In this document: positions 8,859 through 17,780 of the stretch, one piece after another
How the letters are laid out: each line of letters opens with the position of its first letter
Position numbering within the stretch: the stretch's first letter is position 1
NCBI GenBank assembly: GCA_965223465.1
Contig: OZ245025.1
Span: 248,001 to 312,000 of the forward strand
DNA: 64,000 nucleotides
Origin: JAAELZ01 sp965223465
GTDB lineage: Bacteria > Pseudomonadota > Gammaproteobacteria > Arenicellales > Poriferihabitantaceae
Direction of reading: 5' to 3'
Program-made: the position numbers and the translations under genes
The notes under the pieces: generated by a model
What the model was told of the DNA's origin: nothing
Seen by the model: only the letters and a program-made list of their open reading frames with translations
The model's database searches: none

Positions 8859-9873
8859 ATTTCAGTATTGGGGCGAGATCAATATTGGGAATAGGTAGAT
8901 TTTCCATCATCCATTCTGTAACCAGGTTTAACCGTGGTTCGCGCATCAGCGCGACTTCGAATAAGGATAACACACGGGGTAAATGCTTAAGATAATGTGC
9001 TTTCTTGTCGCGTTTGTAAAGTCTCATGAATATACCAAGTACTTTAGCATGCCGCTGCGCGCTCAAAACATTCAGCCAAGGTTCAAGTGTGGCGCGATTG
9101 GCAAAGCCTTCTATGCCTGTAGTTGCATTGAAATATCGATCCAGACAAGCTGAAGTTATATCGGCCGAAATGTCACGTCTGGCATCTTCTAGCAGAGAAG
9201 CAAGATCATAAGCAGGCGAGCCACTCAGCGCATCCTGAAAATCCAGTAGACCACACTGAATTTGTTGATTGTTGTGCCTTACATACATTAGATTATCGAC
9301 GTGGTAATCACGCAGTACCAATACAGGTTGGTGCGCTGGTAGTGCTTCAAAACATTGTCTCCAGGCTGCATCGTATCGAGCTTTTTGTTGCTGGTTGGCA
9401 GGTTTGCCAACCATTGCTGGATAAAACCATTGGATGAGCAGCTGCGCCTCTTCAATCAAGGTGCTGGTGTCGTAAGCTGGGAGTAAAAGCTCGGTGTATC
9501 GGTCAATTTGATGCAGTTGAACCAAGGTATCAATCGCCATTTGGTACAACACGTGCTCCATTTGTGGAGCACTTGCTAGGATACGCGTAAAGGTCTTTTC
9601 ACCCAGGTCTTCGAGCAGCATCAGGCCGTTAGCATCGTCGAATGCGTATATTTGCGGCGCATACAGGCCGTGCTGACGTAAAAATTGGGCGATCTTTGCG
9701 AACTGGGAAACCGGTTTTTCTGGGGGAGGCGCGTCCATCAGCATAATGGATTTGTTTGCTTGGTGTAGACGCCAATACCGACGAAAGGAAGCGTCCTGAT
9801 CGAGTGGTGAGCGAGTAGCGTCGTGCCAATCTGTGTCAGCAAGGAACGTGTCGATAGCCTGTTGGCGGTGCAT
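8851..9873 (-). CDS. amgK: AmgK-like N-acetylmuramate/N-acetylglucosamine anomeric kinase
   Basis: 340 residues of the aminoglycoside-phosphotransferase/choline-kinase fold. Family features are ASFRRYWRL (P-loop-like nucleotide region), MLMDAPPP, LMLLEDLGEKTF (hinge), the catalytic loop LRDYHVDNLMY, and metal-binding LLDFQDA. These match AmgK of the cell-wall recycling route, which phosphorylates GlcNAc and MurNAc at C1. The usual partner, the nucleotidyltransferase MurU, is not next to it: pepN follows with an eight-base overlap, and glnD lies 10 bases upstream. Family assignment is good; the exact sugar is inferred. Confidence 0.8.
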   Translation of the reverse strand: MHRQQAIDTFLADTDWHDATRSPLDQDASFRRYWRLHQANKSIMLMDAPPPEKPVSQFAKIAQFLRQHGLYAPQIYAFDDANGLMLLEDLGEKTFTRILASAPQMEHVLYQMAIDTLVQLHQIDRYTELLLPAYDTSTLIEEAQLLIQWFYPAMVGKPANQQQKARYDAAWRQCFEALPAHQPVLVLRDYHVDNLMYVRHNNQQIQCGLLDFQDALSGSPAYDLASLLEDARRDISADITSACLDRYFNATTGIEGFANRATLEPWLNVLSAQRHAKVLGIFMRLYKRDKKAHYLKHLPRVLSLFEVALMREPRLNLVTEWMMENLPIPNIDLAPILKYG

Positions 9874-9883
9874 ACGTTACGAT

Positions 9884-12472
9884 TTAAAGCGTATTCAATA
9901 ATGCTTTACGCAGGTGCTTTTTCTGTTTTCTGGTTAAAGCCTTACGTGAATTGGGCTGACAAACGATGAATCTATCCTCCGCTTTTTCCCCTACGGTAGT
10001 GATGTGCGCGGAAATTAGTCGTACCCGGCAGCTTGCCAACGCGGTTGCAATCAGATGAATTAAACCGGGTTGATCCAGCGCGATGATACTGAGAACAGTA
10101 TATTGCGCACGCTTTGAATCTTTGAAGCTAACCTGTGGTTTTACCTCAAATTGCTTGAGTCGTCTGGGGATGAGTTTTTTTATCGGGGTAGGGTGATCAC
10201 GTACTTCCAATAGTGCTTGGCGCATTTTGAGTTTATGATCTAGCAGTATTTTATCTTCTGGCCTACCGTGTTCGCTGGTAATGGTAAAGATCAAGACTGT
10301 AAAGCCAGGGTTGGCGGCGTGAATGCGTGCCTGCACGATATTTTGGTTAAACCGGTCTATCACCCCGGTGATGGTGCTGAGCAGTACATCTGAATCGGCA
10401 GTGTAAATTAGGTATTGCTCCGCTTCCAACTCAGATAGATAGCGGGTTTCTACAATCGGTAAATCCAGCGCACTGGCCTGGCATATTACGGCCGCATGCC
10501 AACCGATCGTTTTAGGGGTATAGGTGAGGAAATACTCATCATCAAGCATTTCCCAATATTGTTTTAGGGTTTGCGCAGGGATCGGTGTTTCTAGCAAGTC
10601 GAGCGTTTGCGCTTGTATGTCTCCAACCTGTTGTGCGGTATCTGTTTCACCAATGGTTTTTTCTCTAAGCAGGGTGCGGGTTGCATGGTAAAGCTGGTTG
10701 AGTAAATGGCCTTTCCATGCGGTCCACGTAGTTGCACTGGTACCACGAATATCTGCTACTGTGAGTAGATAAAGATTATCCAGGCGTTCCTGGTCACCCA
10801 CAAACTCAGCGAATTGACGGATAACTTGCGGATCCGACAAATCTTCTCTTTGAGATACCTTTGACATTTTAAGATGGTACAGAACCAACCAGGTAATTAA
10901 ATCAATGTCCTTTTGGCTGAGTCCTAACTTGCGGCAGAATTTTTTGGCGTCTTTGGCGCCCAATTTGTCGTGATTGCCCCCCCGGCCTTTACCAATATCA
11001 TGAAACAAAGCGGCCAGGTAGAGTCGATAACGCTTACCGGTTTTCTGCATCAGCTCGGTTATATTCGGTAACTCGTGGGCAAATCGCTCGGGTACGCAAC
11101 GGCGCAGATTGCGCACCACCATCAGAGTATGTGCGTCAACGGTATAGGCATGGAATAAATCATGTTGCATTTGCCCTTCAATTTTTCCAAATACCGGCAT
11201 GAATTTGCCCAAAACGCCATACTCATGCATTTTTCGCAAAGTATGCGTCAGCCCCGTCTCATGCTTAAACAGGGTAAGAAACATGCTCAAGTTCTCGGGT
11301 GCATTGCGAAAGGGCTTGTCAATCAGATCACGCGCTTCTCGAATTGCTCGACCACAGTTGGCGCTAAAGCCTTTTAGCTTCTTATGGTTTTTCTGATAAA
11401 GATAAAATACACCGAGCAGTAGGCTCGGGTTTTGCTTAAACGCGTTTGGCTGACTGATTGATAAATAACCATTTTTAATCCCAAACTCCGGGCTTAGTTT
11501 TAAAGGTTTAGCGTCATCATCGTGGTGCAGTTGTTCGTCGATGAGCTGCAGTATAAGCTCATTCAACCGGCGAATATCATGCGCAGCCCGATAGTATCGT
11601 TGCATAAGCTGCTCAATCGCGAGTTGACCGGGTTTATCTTCCAGCCCGTAGTGGGTGGCAATATCTTGCTGGTGCGAAAATAACAATCTGTCTTCAGCAC
11701 GCCCCGCCTGAATATGCAGCGCATTTCTGATTGACCACAACGTATTTCGACTGGCCTTAAACAAGGCCAATTCATCTTTAGTCAAAATACCCAGCGATTG
11801 CAGGCTTTCTGGACCAGACGTGCCGTAAATCTTATTACCGATCCAACTGATGGTTTGAATATCACGCAGGCCACCCGGGCTTTTTTTAATATTGGGTTCA
11901 AGTTTATAGGTAGTGTCGTCAAAGCGTTCGTGCCGCGCTTTTTGTTCATCAACTTTGGCTTGATAAAAACTCTGATTGGTCCAGCTTGAATGTTGACGCA
12001 GCTGTTGATCAAACTGGTCAAACAAAGCCTCACTGCCAATCAACAAACGTGCTTCTAGCAACGTGGTCATTATGGAAATATCCTGATTCGCCTGTCGCAG
12101 GCATTCATCGATCGACCGCACACTGTGTCCCACTTCCAAGCCAATATCCCACAGAAACTGGATAAAGGTATCCAGACCAAGCGCTTCCAGGGCTTTGTCG
12201 ATGGGTGCCTTAAGATCATGGAGTAGCAAAATATCGATATCTGAGTGCACGTTTAGCTCGCGACGACCATAGCCACCAACCGCTAGCAAGCTGATATTCA
12301 CGTCGCCGGGAAAGTGCGCTCGCCAGGCATCAATTAATATTTCGTCTATATGCTGTGCAGTTTGGCTGACTATCCATTCAATATCATCTTGTGTAGGCAA
12401 GGCAATGATTTCCTCGCGTGCCTTTGATAAGCGCTGCTTGTAGAGTTCGGTAAGATCTAGTGATAGATTCAA
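9884..12472 (-). CDS. glnD: PII uridylyltransferase / uridylyl-removing enzyme
   Basis: 862 residues. GlnD adds UMP to PII proteins when glutamine is low and removes it when glutamine is high. Domains in order: nucleotidyltransferase near residues 65-90 with GGYGRRELNVHSDIDILLL (metal-binding DxD); a central helical region; an HD hydrolase domain near residue 490 (ALFHDIGKGRGGNHD); two ACT domains from about residue 690, including DQPGLIHLIATAL, which sense glutamine. No ATG is available near the start; the frame opens with TTG at 12472 and no strong ribosome binding site. It lies 28 bases after map, the usual neighbour in gammaproteobacteria. Confidence 0.96.
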   Translation of the reverse strand: MNLSLDLTELYKQRLSKAREEIIALPTQDDIEWIVSQTAQHIDEILIDAWRAHFPGDVNISLLAVGGYGRRELNVHSDIDILLLHDLKAPIDKALEALGLDTFIQFLWDIGLEVGHSVRSIDECLRQANQDISIMTTLLEARLLIGSEALFDQFDQQLRQHSSWTNQSFYQAKVDEQKARHERFDDTTYKLEPNIKKSPGGLRDIQTISWIGNKIYGTSGPESLQSLGILTKDELALFKASRNTLWSIRNALHIQAGRAEDRLLFSHQQDIATHYGLEDKPGQLAIEQLMQRYYRAAHDIRRLNELILQLIDEQLHHDDDAKPLKLSPEFGIKNGYLSISQPNAFKQNPSLLLGVFYLYQKNHKKLKGFSANCGRAIREARDLIDKPFRNAPENLSMFLTLFKHETGLTHTLRKMHEYGVLGKFMPVFGKIEGQMQHDLFHAYTVDAHTLMVVRNLRRCVPERFAHELPNITELMQKTGKRYRLYLAALFHDIGKGRGGNHDKLGAKDAKKFCRKLGLSQKDIDLITWLVLYHLKMSKVSQREDLSDPQVIRQFAEFVGDQERLDNLYLLTVADIRGTSATTWTAWKGHLLNQLYHATRTLLREKTIGETDTAQQVGDIQAQTLDLLETPIPAQTLKQYWEMLDDEYFLTYTPKTIGWHAAVICQASALDLPIVETRYLSELEAEQYLIYTADSDVLLSTITGVIDRFNQNIVQARIHAANPGFTVLIFTITSEHGRPEDKILLDHKLKMRQALLEVRDHPTPIKKLIPRRLKQFEVKPQVSFKDSKRAQYTVLSIIALDQPGLIHLIATALASCRVRLISAHITTVGEKAEDRFIVCQPNSRKALTRKQKKHLRKALLNTL

Positions 12473-12500
12473 TGTGCTATTGACAAGGTAGGTTATGCAA

Positions 12501-13256
12501 TCAGCGTGCTGTCTCGCTTTGCGTTAGAATCTCGCTTCCATCTTCAGTGACTAAAATAGTGTGTTCCCACTGAGCAGATAATGATCTATCCTGGGTGACG
12601 ACTGTCCAGCCATCTTTTAGCAGACGTGTACCAAACTTACCAGCGTTGATCATGGGTTCAATGGTAAACGTCATGCCGGCCTTTAATACCATTCCCGTTC
12701 CCGCCTTACCATAATGCAGGACTTGCGGATCCTCGTGAAACGTTTTACCGATACCATGTCCGCAGTATTCTCGAACGACTGAATAGTTACGCGATTCGGC
12801 GAGGGTTTGAATGGCCTCACCAATATCTCCCAGGGTCGAACCTGCCCGAACGGTATTAATACCGCGCATCATGCATTCATAAGCGGTATCGCTTAGTCGT
12901 TTAGCCAAAATGGAAGGCTGCCCAACGAAAAACATCCGACTGGTATCGCCGTGATACCCATCTTTAATGACGGTAATATCGATGTTGATAATATCGCCTT
13001 TTTTCAATACCTTATCTGCAGGAATGCCATGGCAGATTACATTATTTACCGAGGTGCATATAGATTTAGGGAACCCACGATAGTTCAGTGGAGCGGGAAT
13101 CGCCTCAAGGTCGTTGACGATATAGTCATGACACAGGCTATCCAGCTGTTCAGTCGTAATACCAGCCTGCACATGCGGTTCGATAAAATCCAGCACCTGG
13201 GCGGCCAAACGGCCGGCCACGCGCATTTTATCAATTTCTTCTTTAGTTTTTATCAT
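12501..13256 (-). CDS. map: Methionine aminopeptidase, type I
   Basis: 251 residues. Map removes the initiator methionine from new proteins. Metal ligands of the pita-bread fold are visible: Asp in NIDITVIKDGYHGDTSRMF (two aspartates), His in YCGHGIGKTFHEDPQV, Glu in FTIEPMIN, and Glu in QWEHTILVT. It is divergent from rpsB across a 338-base region, as in many gammaproteobacteria, and is followed by glnD. Start at the ATG at 13256, matching the family N-terminus IKTKEEIDKMRVAGRLAA. Confidence 0.97.
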   Translation of the reverse strand: MIKTKEEIDKMRVAGRLAAQVLDFIEPHVQAGITTEQLDSLCHDYIVNDLEAIPAPLNYRGFPKSICTSVNNVICHGIPADKVLKKGDIINIDITVIKDGYHGDTSRMFFVGQPSILAKRLSDTAYECMMRGINTVRAGSTLGDIGEAIQTLAESRNYSVVREYCGHGIGKTFHEDPQVLHYGKAGTGMVLKAGMTFTIEPMINAGKFGTRLLKDGWTVVTQDRSLSAQWEHTILVTEDGSEILTQSETAR

Positions 13257-13415
13257 GAGCCTATGTAAGCTGGGTATAGTGTGTCTGGTGTTATGTAAGG
13301 GCTAGATTGTAAGGCATCAAGTGATAATTTGATAAGGTTGCCTAATCGCCCGAGTTGCGTCGTCACTTTGGACAGCTTTGGTGTCTATCTATGTGGAACT
13401 AAAATTGCATCAATA

Positions 13416-13443
13416 TTGCTTCCGTTCGTTATGTGCATAATGT
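13416..13443 (+). promoter_or_regulatory. Probable rpsB operon promoter
   Basis: TTGCTT at 13416-13421 and TAATGT at 13438-13443 are 16 bases apart. An overlapping alternative -10, TAGAAT at 13443-13448, is followed directly by a GC-rich CGCGCCC, like the discriminator of growth-rate controlled promoters. Transcription would begin near 13450-13456, giving a leader of about 140 bases before rpsB. The rest of the 13257-13415 stretch shows only weak candidates for a divergent map promoter. Confidence 0.5.
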
Positions 13444-13510
13444 AGAATCGCGCCCTCGATTTAACCGGGGCATTATTTGCCCTTAATTTGCACGCAGATA
13501 AAGGTTGTCA

Positions 13511-13559
13511 GCATGGGTGCTGAAGCGAGTATTCGCCTCTCAGTTTGTTGATACCCTGC
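13511..13559 (+). promoter_or_regulatory. Structured rpsB mRNA leader (candidate S2-binding site)
   Basis: Three nested stems can be drawn. The outer stem pairs 13511-13518 (GCATGGGT) with 13553-13559 (ACCCTGC), seven pairs with one bulged T. The middle stem pairs CTGA 13520-13523 with TCAG 13540-13543. The inner hairpin is GCGA 13525-13528, loop GTAT, TCGC 13533-13536. S2 is known to repress its own rpsB-tsf message through a structured leader in gammaproteobacteria. Position and folding fit that, but I matched no consensus. A weak ribosome binding site (AAGAG) follows at about 13582. Confidence 0.5.
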
Positions 13560-13594
13560 GGACGTAGTAACCCTTAAAAATTAAGAGATTTATC

Positions 13595-14710
13595 ATGTCT
13601 GATATTACCATCCGTCAGCTATTGGAAGCTGGCTGTCATTTTGGCCACCAAACTCGTTATTGGTGTCCGCGCATGGAGCCCTATATATTCGGCGAGCGCA
13701 ACAAGCTACATATCATTGACTTGGAGCAAACCAAGCCAATGCTTAATGATGCGATGAACTTCCTTGGCAGTATCGCCGCACAAGGCGGTAAAGTATTGTT
13801 TGTCGGTACCAAGCGCCAAGCAAGCAGGCTAATTGAGCAAGAAGCCAAACGCTGTAATAGCCCATATGTGAATTTCCGTTGGCTGGGTGGTATGTTAACC
13901 AACTACAAAACTATCCGTAAATCGGTCAATCGGCTTAAAGAAATGGATGAGATGGTCGAATCCGGCGCGATCAATAAATTGGTTAAGAAAGAAGTCCTGC
14001 AGTTCAATCGCGAGCGCGCCAAATTGGAAAAAAGTTTGTCCGGCATCAAAGAGATGAATGGCTTGCCTGATGTTTTATTTGTGATCGACCGGGAATACGA
14101 TTATATCGCGGTCAATGAAGCCAATAAATTAGGTATTCCAGTGGTTTCAGTGGTGGATAGCAATTGTTCTCCGGTCGGGATTGATTACGTTATCCCCGGA
14201 AATGACGATGCGATTCGATCTATTCGACTGTATTTGAGCGCGGCAGCTGATGCCATTAATGATTCACGATTGGCTGCTCTGACCGCTGAAGCGGCGGGTT
14301 TGAGTGCGCAATCCGAGGAGGAAGAAGACAATCCAGCAGAAGCTCCCGTAGAGACTGCTATCGAGTCTGCGGTGCCAGAGGTAAAGGCCGAACCACCAAC
14401 AGCCGAGGCGCCAACCGCAGGTAAAGATGCGCCAACAGAAAAGGAAGCGGTAGTAAAGAAAGTCGCGAAGAAAAAAGTCGCAAAAAAGAAAGTTGTGGTG
14501 AAAAAAGAAGTAGATACGGGCGATAAATTAACTGAAATCAATGGTATTGGCCCAGTAATTGAAGCAAAACTAGAAGGCTTGGGTATTACGACATTTCAGC
14601 AAATTGCGGAATTAAACGCCGAACAAAGTGCAGAAATCGATGCAAAATTGAATTTCAAGGGACGCATTGAACGAGAACAATGGGTCGAGCAGGCCAAGAA
14701 ATTGGTTTAG
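13595..14710 (+). CDS. rpsB: 30S ribosomal protein S2 with C-terminal helix-hairpin-helix extension
   Basis: 371 residues; S2 is normally about 240-250. Residues 1-230 are ordinary S2 (LEAGCHFGHQTRYWCPRM, GKVLFVGTKRQA, RWLGGMLTNYKTI, PDVLFVIDREYDYIAVNEANKLGIPVVSVVDSN). Then comes an acidic and Ala/Pro-rich stretch (about 235-285), a Lys-rich repeat (KKVAKKKVAKKKVVVKK), and from about residue 308 a compact domain LTEINGIGPVIEAKLEGLGITTFQQIAEL ending FKGRIEREQWVEQAKKL. The end domain is the helix-hairpin-helix type found appended to L21 or NuoE in some alphaproteobacteria. The frame is continuous and tsf follows normally, so this is a real fusion rather than a frameshift. Confidence 0.97.
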   Translation: MSDITIRQLLEAGCHFGHQTRYWCPRMEPYIFGERNKLHIIDLEQTKPMLNDAMNFLGSIAAQGGKVLFVGTKRQASRLIEQEAKRCNSPYVNFRWLGGMLTNYKTIRKSVNRLKEMDEMVESGAINKLVKKEVLQFNRERAKLEKSLSGIKEMNGLPDVLFVIDREYDYIAVNEANKLGIPVVSVVDSNCSPVGIDYVIPGNDDAIRSIRLYLSAAADAINDSRLAALTAEAAGLSAQSEEEEDNPAEAPVETAIESAVPEVKAEPPTAEAPTAGKDAPTEKEAVVKKVAKKKVAKKKVVVKKEVDTGDKLTEINGIGPVIEAKLEGLGITTFQQIAELNAEQSAEIDAKLNFKGRIEREQWVEQAKKLV

Positions 14711-14799
14711 TTAATTTATCTGCGGGGTGCACGGGTACTTCATGTGACCACGAACTCTGCTAACCGTAAAACACTACATTATATTATTTGGGAATAGTC

Positions 14800-15681
14800 A
14801 TGGCAGCGATTACAGCAGCATTAATTAAAGAACTACGCGAACGCACTGGCGTTGGTATGATGGATTGCAAAAAGGCTTTAAATGAAGCGGATGGCGATAT
14901 TGAATTGGCAATTGAAAATCTGCGAAAAGCGGGTGCGGCAGCGGCGGAAAAAAAGGCTGGTAGAATCGCTGCAGAAGGTGTGATCGCAACCGCCCAATCA
15001 GATGACGGTTCAGTGGTTGCATTACTGGAAGTGAATTCAGAAACTGATTTTGTCGCCAAAGATGAGAGCTTCAAGGGTTTCGCAAATGCGGTTGCACAAA
15101 CTGTGATTGACGCGGATCCAGCCGATGTTGATGCGCTTAATACGGCGAGTGTGGGTGATTCCAGCGTGGAAGAAGCACGCCAGGCGCTCATTACCAAAAT
15201 TGGTGAGAACTTGAGTGTGCGTCGATTTGAACGCGTTAATGCAGATGGCGGTAACCTGGGCGTATATTTGCATGGTGCTAAGATTGGTGTGATTGCCAAG
15301 CTAAAGGGCGGCTCGGTTGATCTGGCCAAGGATATTGCGATGCATGTCGCGGCGAGCAGACCAAATTGCATTTCTGATGCGGACATGCCTGAAACCTTGT
15401 TGGCCAAAGAAAAAGAAATATTTATTGCGCAAGCCAAAGAAAGCGGTAAGCCAGACAATATCATTGAGAAAATGATTGAAGGGCGCATGAAAAAATTCCT
15501 AAAAGACAATACCTTGCTGGGCCAGGCGTTCGTGAAAGACCCGGATCAGAGCGTCGGTCAACTGCTGCAAGCCAGTCAAGCTGAGGTTGTCAGTTTTACC
15601 CGGCTTGAAGTCGGTGAAGGACTGGAGAAAAAGCAAGACGATTTTGTCGCGGAAGTGATGGCTCAGGCAGGGCAAGCTTAA
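14800..15681 (+). CDS. tsf: Translation elongation factor Ts
   Basis: 293 residues from the ATG at 14800. A TTG-started frame four codons longer is less likely, since EF-Ts begins [27 protein letters not shown] and this one begins [27 protein letters not shown]. EF-Ts recycles GDP-bound EF-Tu. The contact block [13 protein letters not shown] is intact, as is the C-terminal [18 protein letters not shown]. It follows rpsB after 89 bases, in which I see no convincing terminator. Confidence 0.97.
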   Translation: [293 protein letters not shown]

Positions 15682-15700
15682 GAATTGCTTAGCTGAAAAA

Positions 15701-16417
15701 ATGTCAAAATCGGCCTATCAGCGAGTGTTATTAAAACTGAGCGGCGAATCGCTCGCGGGAGAAGCTGGTTTTGGGATTGAAGGTGACATGTTGCAAAACG
15801 TCGCCGCCGAAATCAAGCAAATCGTCGATCAAGGCGTGCAATTGGCGATTGTGGTTGGCGGCGGGAATTTTTTTCGCGGTATGCAAGCGGCGGCAAAGGG
15901 TATGGATCGGGTCGGCTCAGACTACATCGGCATGCTGGCAACCGTCATGAACGGCTTGGCGCTTAAACAAGCGCTGGATGCGCAAGGACAAGCTGCACGA
16001 GTATTATCAGCCATCCATGTGGTTGGAGTGGCCGAGCCTTATGTTCAAGCGCGTGCAATCAAGCATCTGGAAAAGCATAAAGTGGTGATATTCACCGCTG
16101 GCACGGGTAACCCAATGTTTACCACAGATACTGCTGCGAGCCTGCGCGCGCTGGAAGTGCAAGCAGATGTGCTCATAAAAGCCACGCGGGTTGATGGCGT
16201 ATACGATGCAGATCCAGAGAAAAATCCAGACGCACAACGTTTTGATGAACTAAGCTATGTGCAGGTGATTGAGCAAAACCTTGGGGTCATGGATTTAACC
16301 GCGATTACTTTGTGTCGCGAAAACAATTTACCTATTCAGGTGTTAAACTTTCATCAAGCAGGCAATTTACTCCGCGCAATTTCAGGCGAAGCTGTGGGTA
16401 CCTTAATAACCGCCTGA
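15701..16417 (+). CDS. pyrH: Uridylate kinase (UMP kinase)
   Basis: 238 residues, bacterial hexameric type of the amino-acid-kinase fold. It converts UMP to UDP for RNA and wall-precursor synthesis. Motifs: LLKLSGESL near the start, VVGGGNFFRG (phosphate binding), the GSDYIGMLATVMNGLALK helix, FTAGTGNPMFTTDTAA, and KATRVDGVYDADPEKNP. It lies 19 bases after tsf in the standard rpsB-tsf-pyrH-frr order. Confidence 0.97.
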   Translation: MSKSAYQRVLLKLSGESLAGEAGFGIEGDMLQNVAAEIKQIVDQGVQLAIVVGGGNFFRGMQAAAKGMDRVGSDYIGMLATVMNGLALKQALDAQGQAARVLSAIHVVGVAEPYVQARAIKHLEKHKVVIFTAGTGNPMFTTDTAASLRALEVQADVLIKATRVDGVYDADPEKNPDAQRFDELSYVQVIEQNLGVMDLTAITLCRENNLPIQVLNFHQAGNLLRAISGEAVGTLITA

Positions 16418-16442
16418 TTCTTCACTACAAGAGGGTGTTATC

Positions 16443-17000
16443 ATGATAAAAGAAATTCTACAGGAAGCGAAAACCAGAATGGGTAAAAGCGTGAATGTGG
16501 TAGCAGAAGAGTTTAATCACATTCGAACGGGAAGAGCGAATACCAGCTTGCTAGACAATATTATGGTGGATTACTATGGCACTGCCACGCCCGTTGGGCA
16601 ATGCGCAACCGTGAGTGTACAGGATGCGCGTACCCTGTCCGTACAGCCATGGGAAAAAAACATGGTGCCACTGATCGAAAAGGCTATCTTGGAATCCGAC
16701 CTTGGGTTAAATCCGGTCTCAGCTGGAGACATTATCCGTATTCCCCTCCCTGCCATGACAGAAGATCGTCGCGTGGAGTTGACTAAATTGGTTCGCCACG
16801 AGGGTGAAAATGGTAAAATAGCGATCCGTAATATTCGTCGAGACGCGATTTCTCAGGTAAAAGATCTGGCGAAAGAAAAGGAAATCAGTGAAGACGAAGA
16901 GCAACAAACGCTTGACCAAATTCAAGATTTAACCGATCAGTTTGTGGCGAAAGTGGATGAAGCGGTCCATGAGAAAGAAGCAGAGGTGATGGAAGTCTAA
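16443..17000 (+). CDS. frr: Ribosome recycling factor
   Basis: 185 residues, the standard length. RRF splits the post-termination ribosome together with EF-G. Conserved blocks are FNHIRTGRANTSLLDNIMVDYYG, TPVGQCATVSVQDARTLSVQPWE, LGLNPVSAGDIIRIPLPAMTEDRR and GKIAIRNIRRDAI. The start at 16443 has GAGGG eight bases upstream. Lies between pyrH and uppS, the conserved order. Confidence 0.97.
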   Translation: MIKEILQEAKTRMGKSVNVVAEEFNHIRTGRANTSLLDNIMVDYYGTATPVGQCATVSVQDARTLSVQPWEKNMVPLIEKAILESDLGLNPVSAGDIIRIPLPAMTEDRRVELTKLVRHEGENGKIAIRNIRRDAISQVKDLAKEKEISEDEEQQTLDQIQDLTDQFVAKVDEAVHEKEAEVMEV

Positions 17001-17030
17001 GCGTCTCGATCTTCGTATTGCGACAATAAG

Positions 17031-17780
17031 ATGTCAAAAAACGCGCAGACTGTGTGCCCAGCAAAGCACATTGCCATCATCATGGATGGTAATGGTCGTT
17101 GGGCAAAAGCGCGTAATAAGCCGCGGATTTTTGGACATAAGAACGGGGTCAAATCAGTCCGCCGTACCATCGAACATGCGGCGCGTATAGGCGTGCAAAG
17201 TCTTACCTTATATGCCTTTAGTTCGGAAAACTGGAATCGTCCGACATCTGAAATCAATATGTTGTTCGAGTTATTGCTGGTAACCTTGAACGAGCAACTT
17301 GATGAGTTACATGATAACAATATCAAGCTAAGTATCATTGGTGAAAAGGATGCTTTACCCAGGCGTTTAGTTAAGAAAATTAATAAGGCCTGCACGCTTA
17401 CGCAGAATAATACCGGAATGGTGCTCAATGTGGCCCTCAATTATGGTGCACGCTGGGAAATTACGCGCGCGGCGAGGCAGCTAGCAGAGGCTTGCGAGCA
17501 GGGTAAATTGAAGTTCGCACAAATTGATGAAGCAATGCTGGAAGATCAGCTTCAAACTGCGGGTCAGCCTGATCTGGATTTGCTTATCCGTACGGGCGGC
17601 GAGATCCGTCTGAGTAATTTTTTATTGTGGCAAGCGGCCTATGCAGAATTATATTTTACCGATGTTTTTTGGCCCGAATTTGATCAGCGGGAGTTGAATA
17701 GAGCACTGCAATGGTTTGGCGCAAGAAGGCGCCGTTTTGGAAAAACCGATGAACAGATTGACGAGAACCCATCGTGCTAA
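17031..17780 (+). CDS. uppS: Undecaprenyl diphosphate synthase (cis-prenyltransferase)
   Basis: 249 residues. It adds eight isopentenyl units in cis to farnesyl diphosphate, making the C55 lipid carrier for peptidoglycan and O-antigen. Signature segments: HIAIIMDGNGRWAKARNKPRIFGHKNG (Asp binds the diphosphate), LTLYAFSSENWNRP, LNVALNYGARWEI, and the C-terminal DLLIRTGGEIRLSNFLLWQAAYAELYFTD. The stop overlaps the GTG start of cdsA, indicating coupling. Confidence 0.96.
   Translation: MSKNAQTVCPAKHIAIIMDGNGRWAKARNKPRIFGHKNGVKSVRRTIEHAARIGVQSLTLYAFSSENWNRPTSEINMLFELLLVTLNEQLDELHDNNIKLSIIGEKDALPRRLVKKINKACTLTQNNTGMVLNVALNYGARWEITRAARQLAEACEQGKLKFAQIDEAMLEDQLQTAGQPDLDLLIRTGGEIRLSNFLLWQAAYAELYFTDVFWPEFDQRELNRALQWFGARRRRFGKTDEQIDENPSC

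Noticed and set aside
14784..15509. Long open frame of 241 codons opposite tsf
   Set aside because: It lies entirely antisense to EF-Ts, is rich in Ser/Ala/Leu as expected from the reverse of its codons, and shows no family motif.
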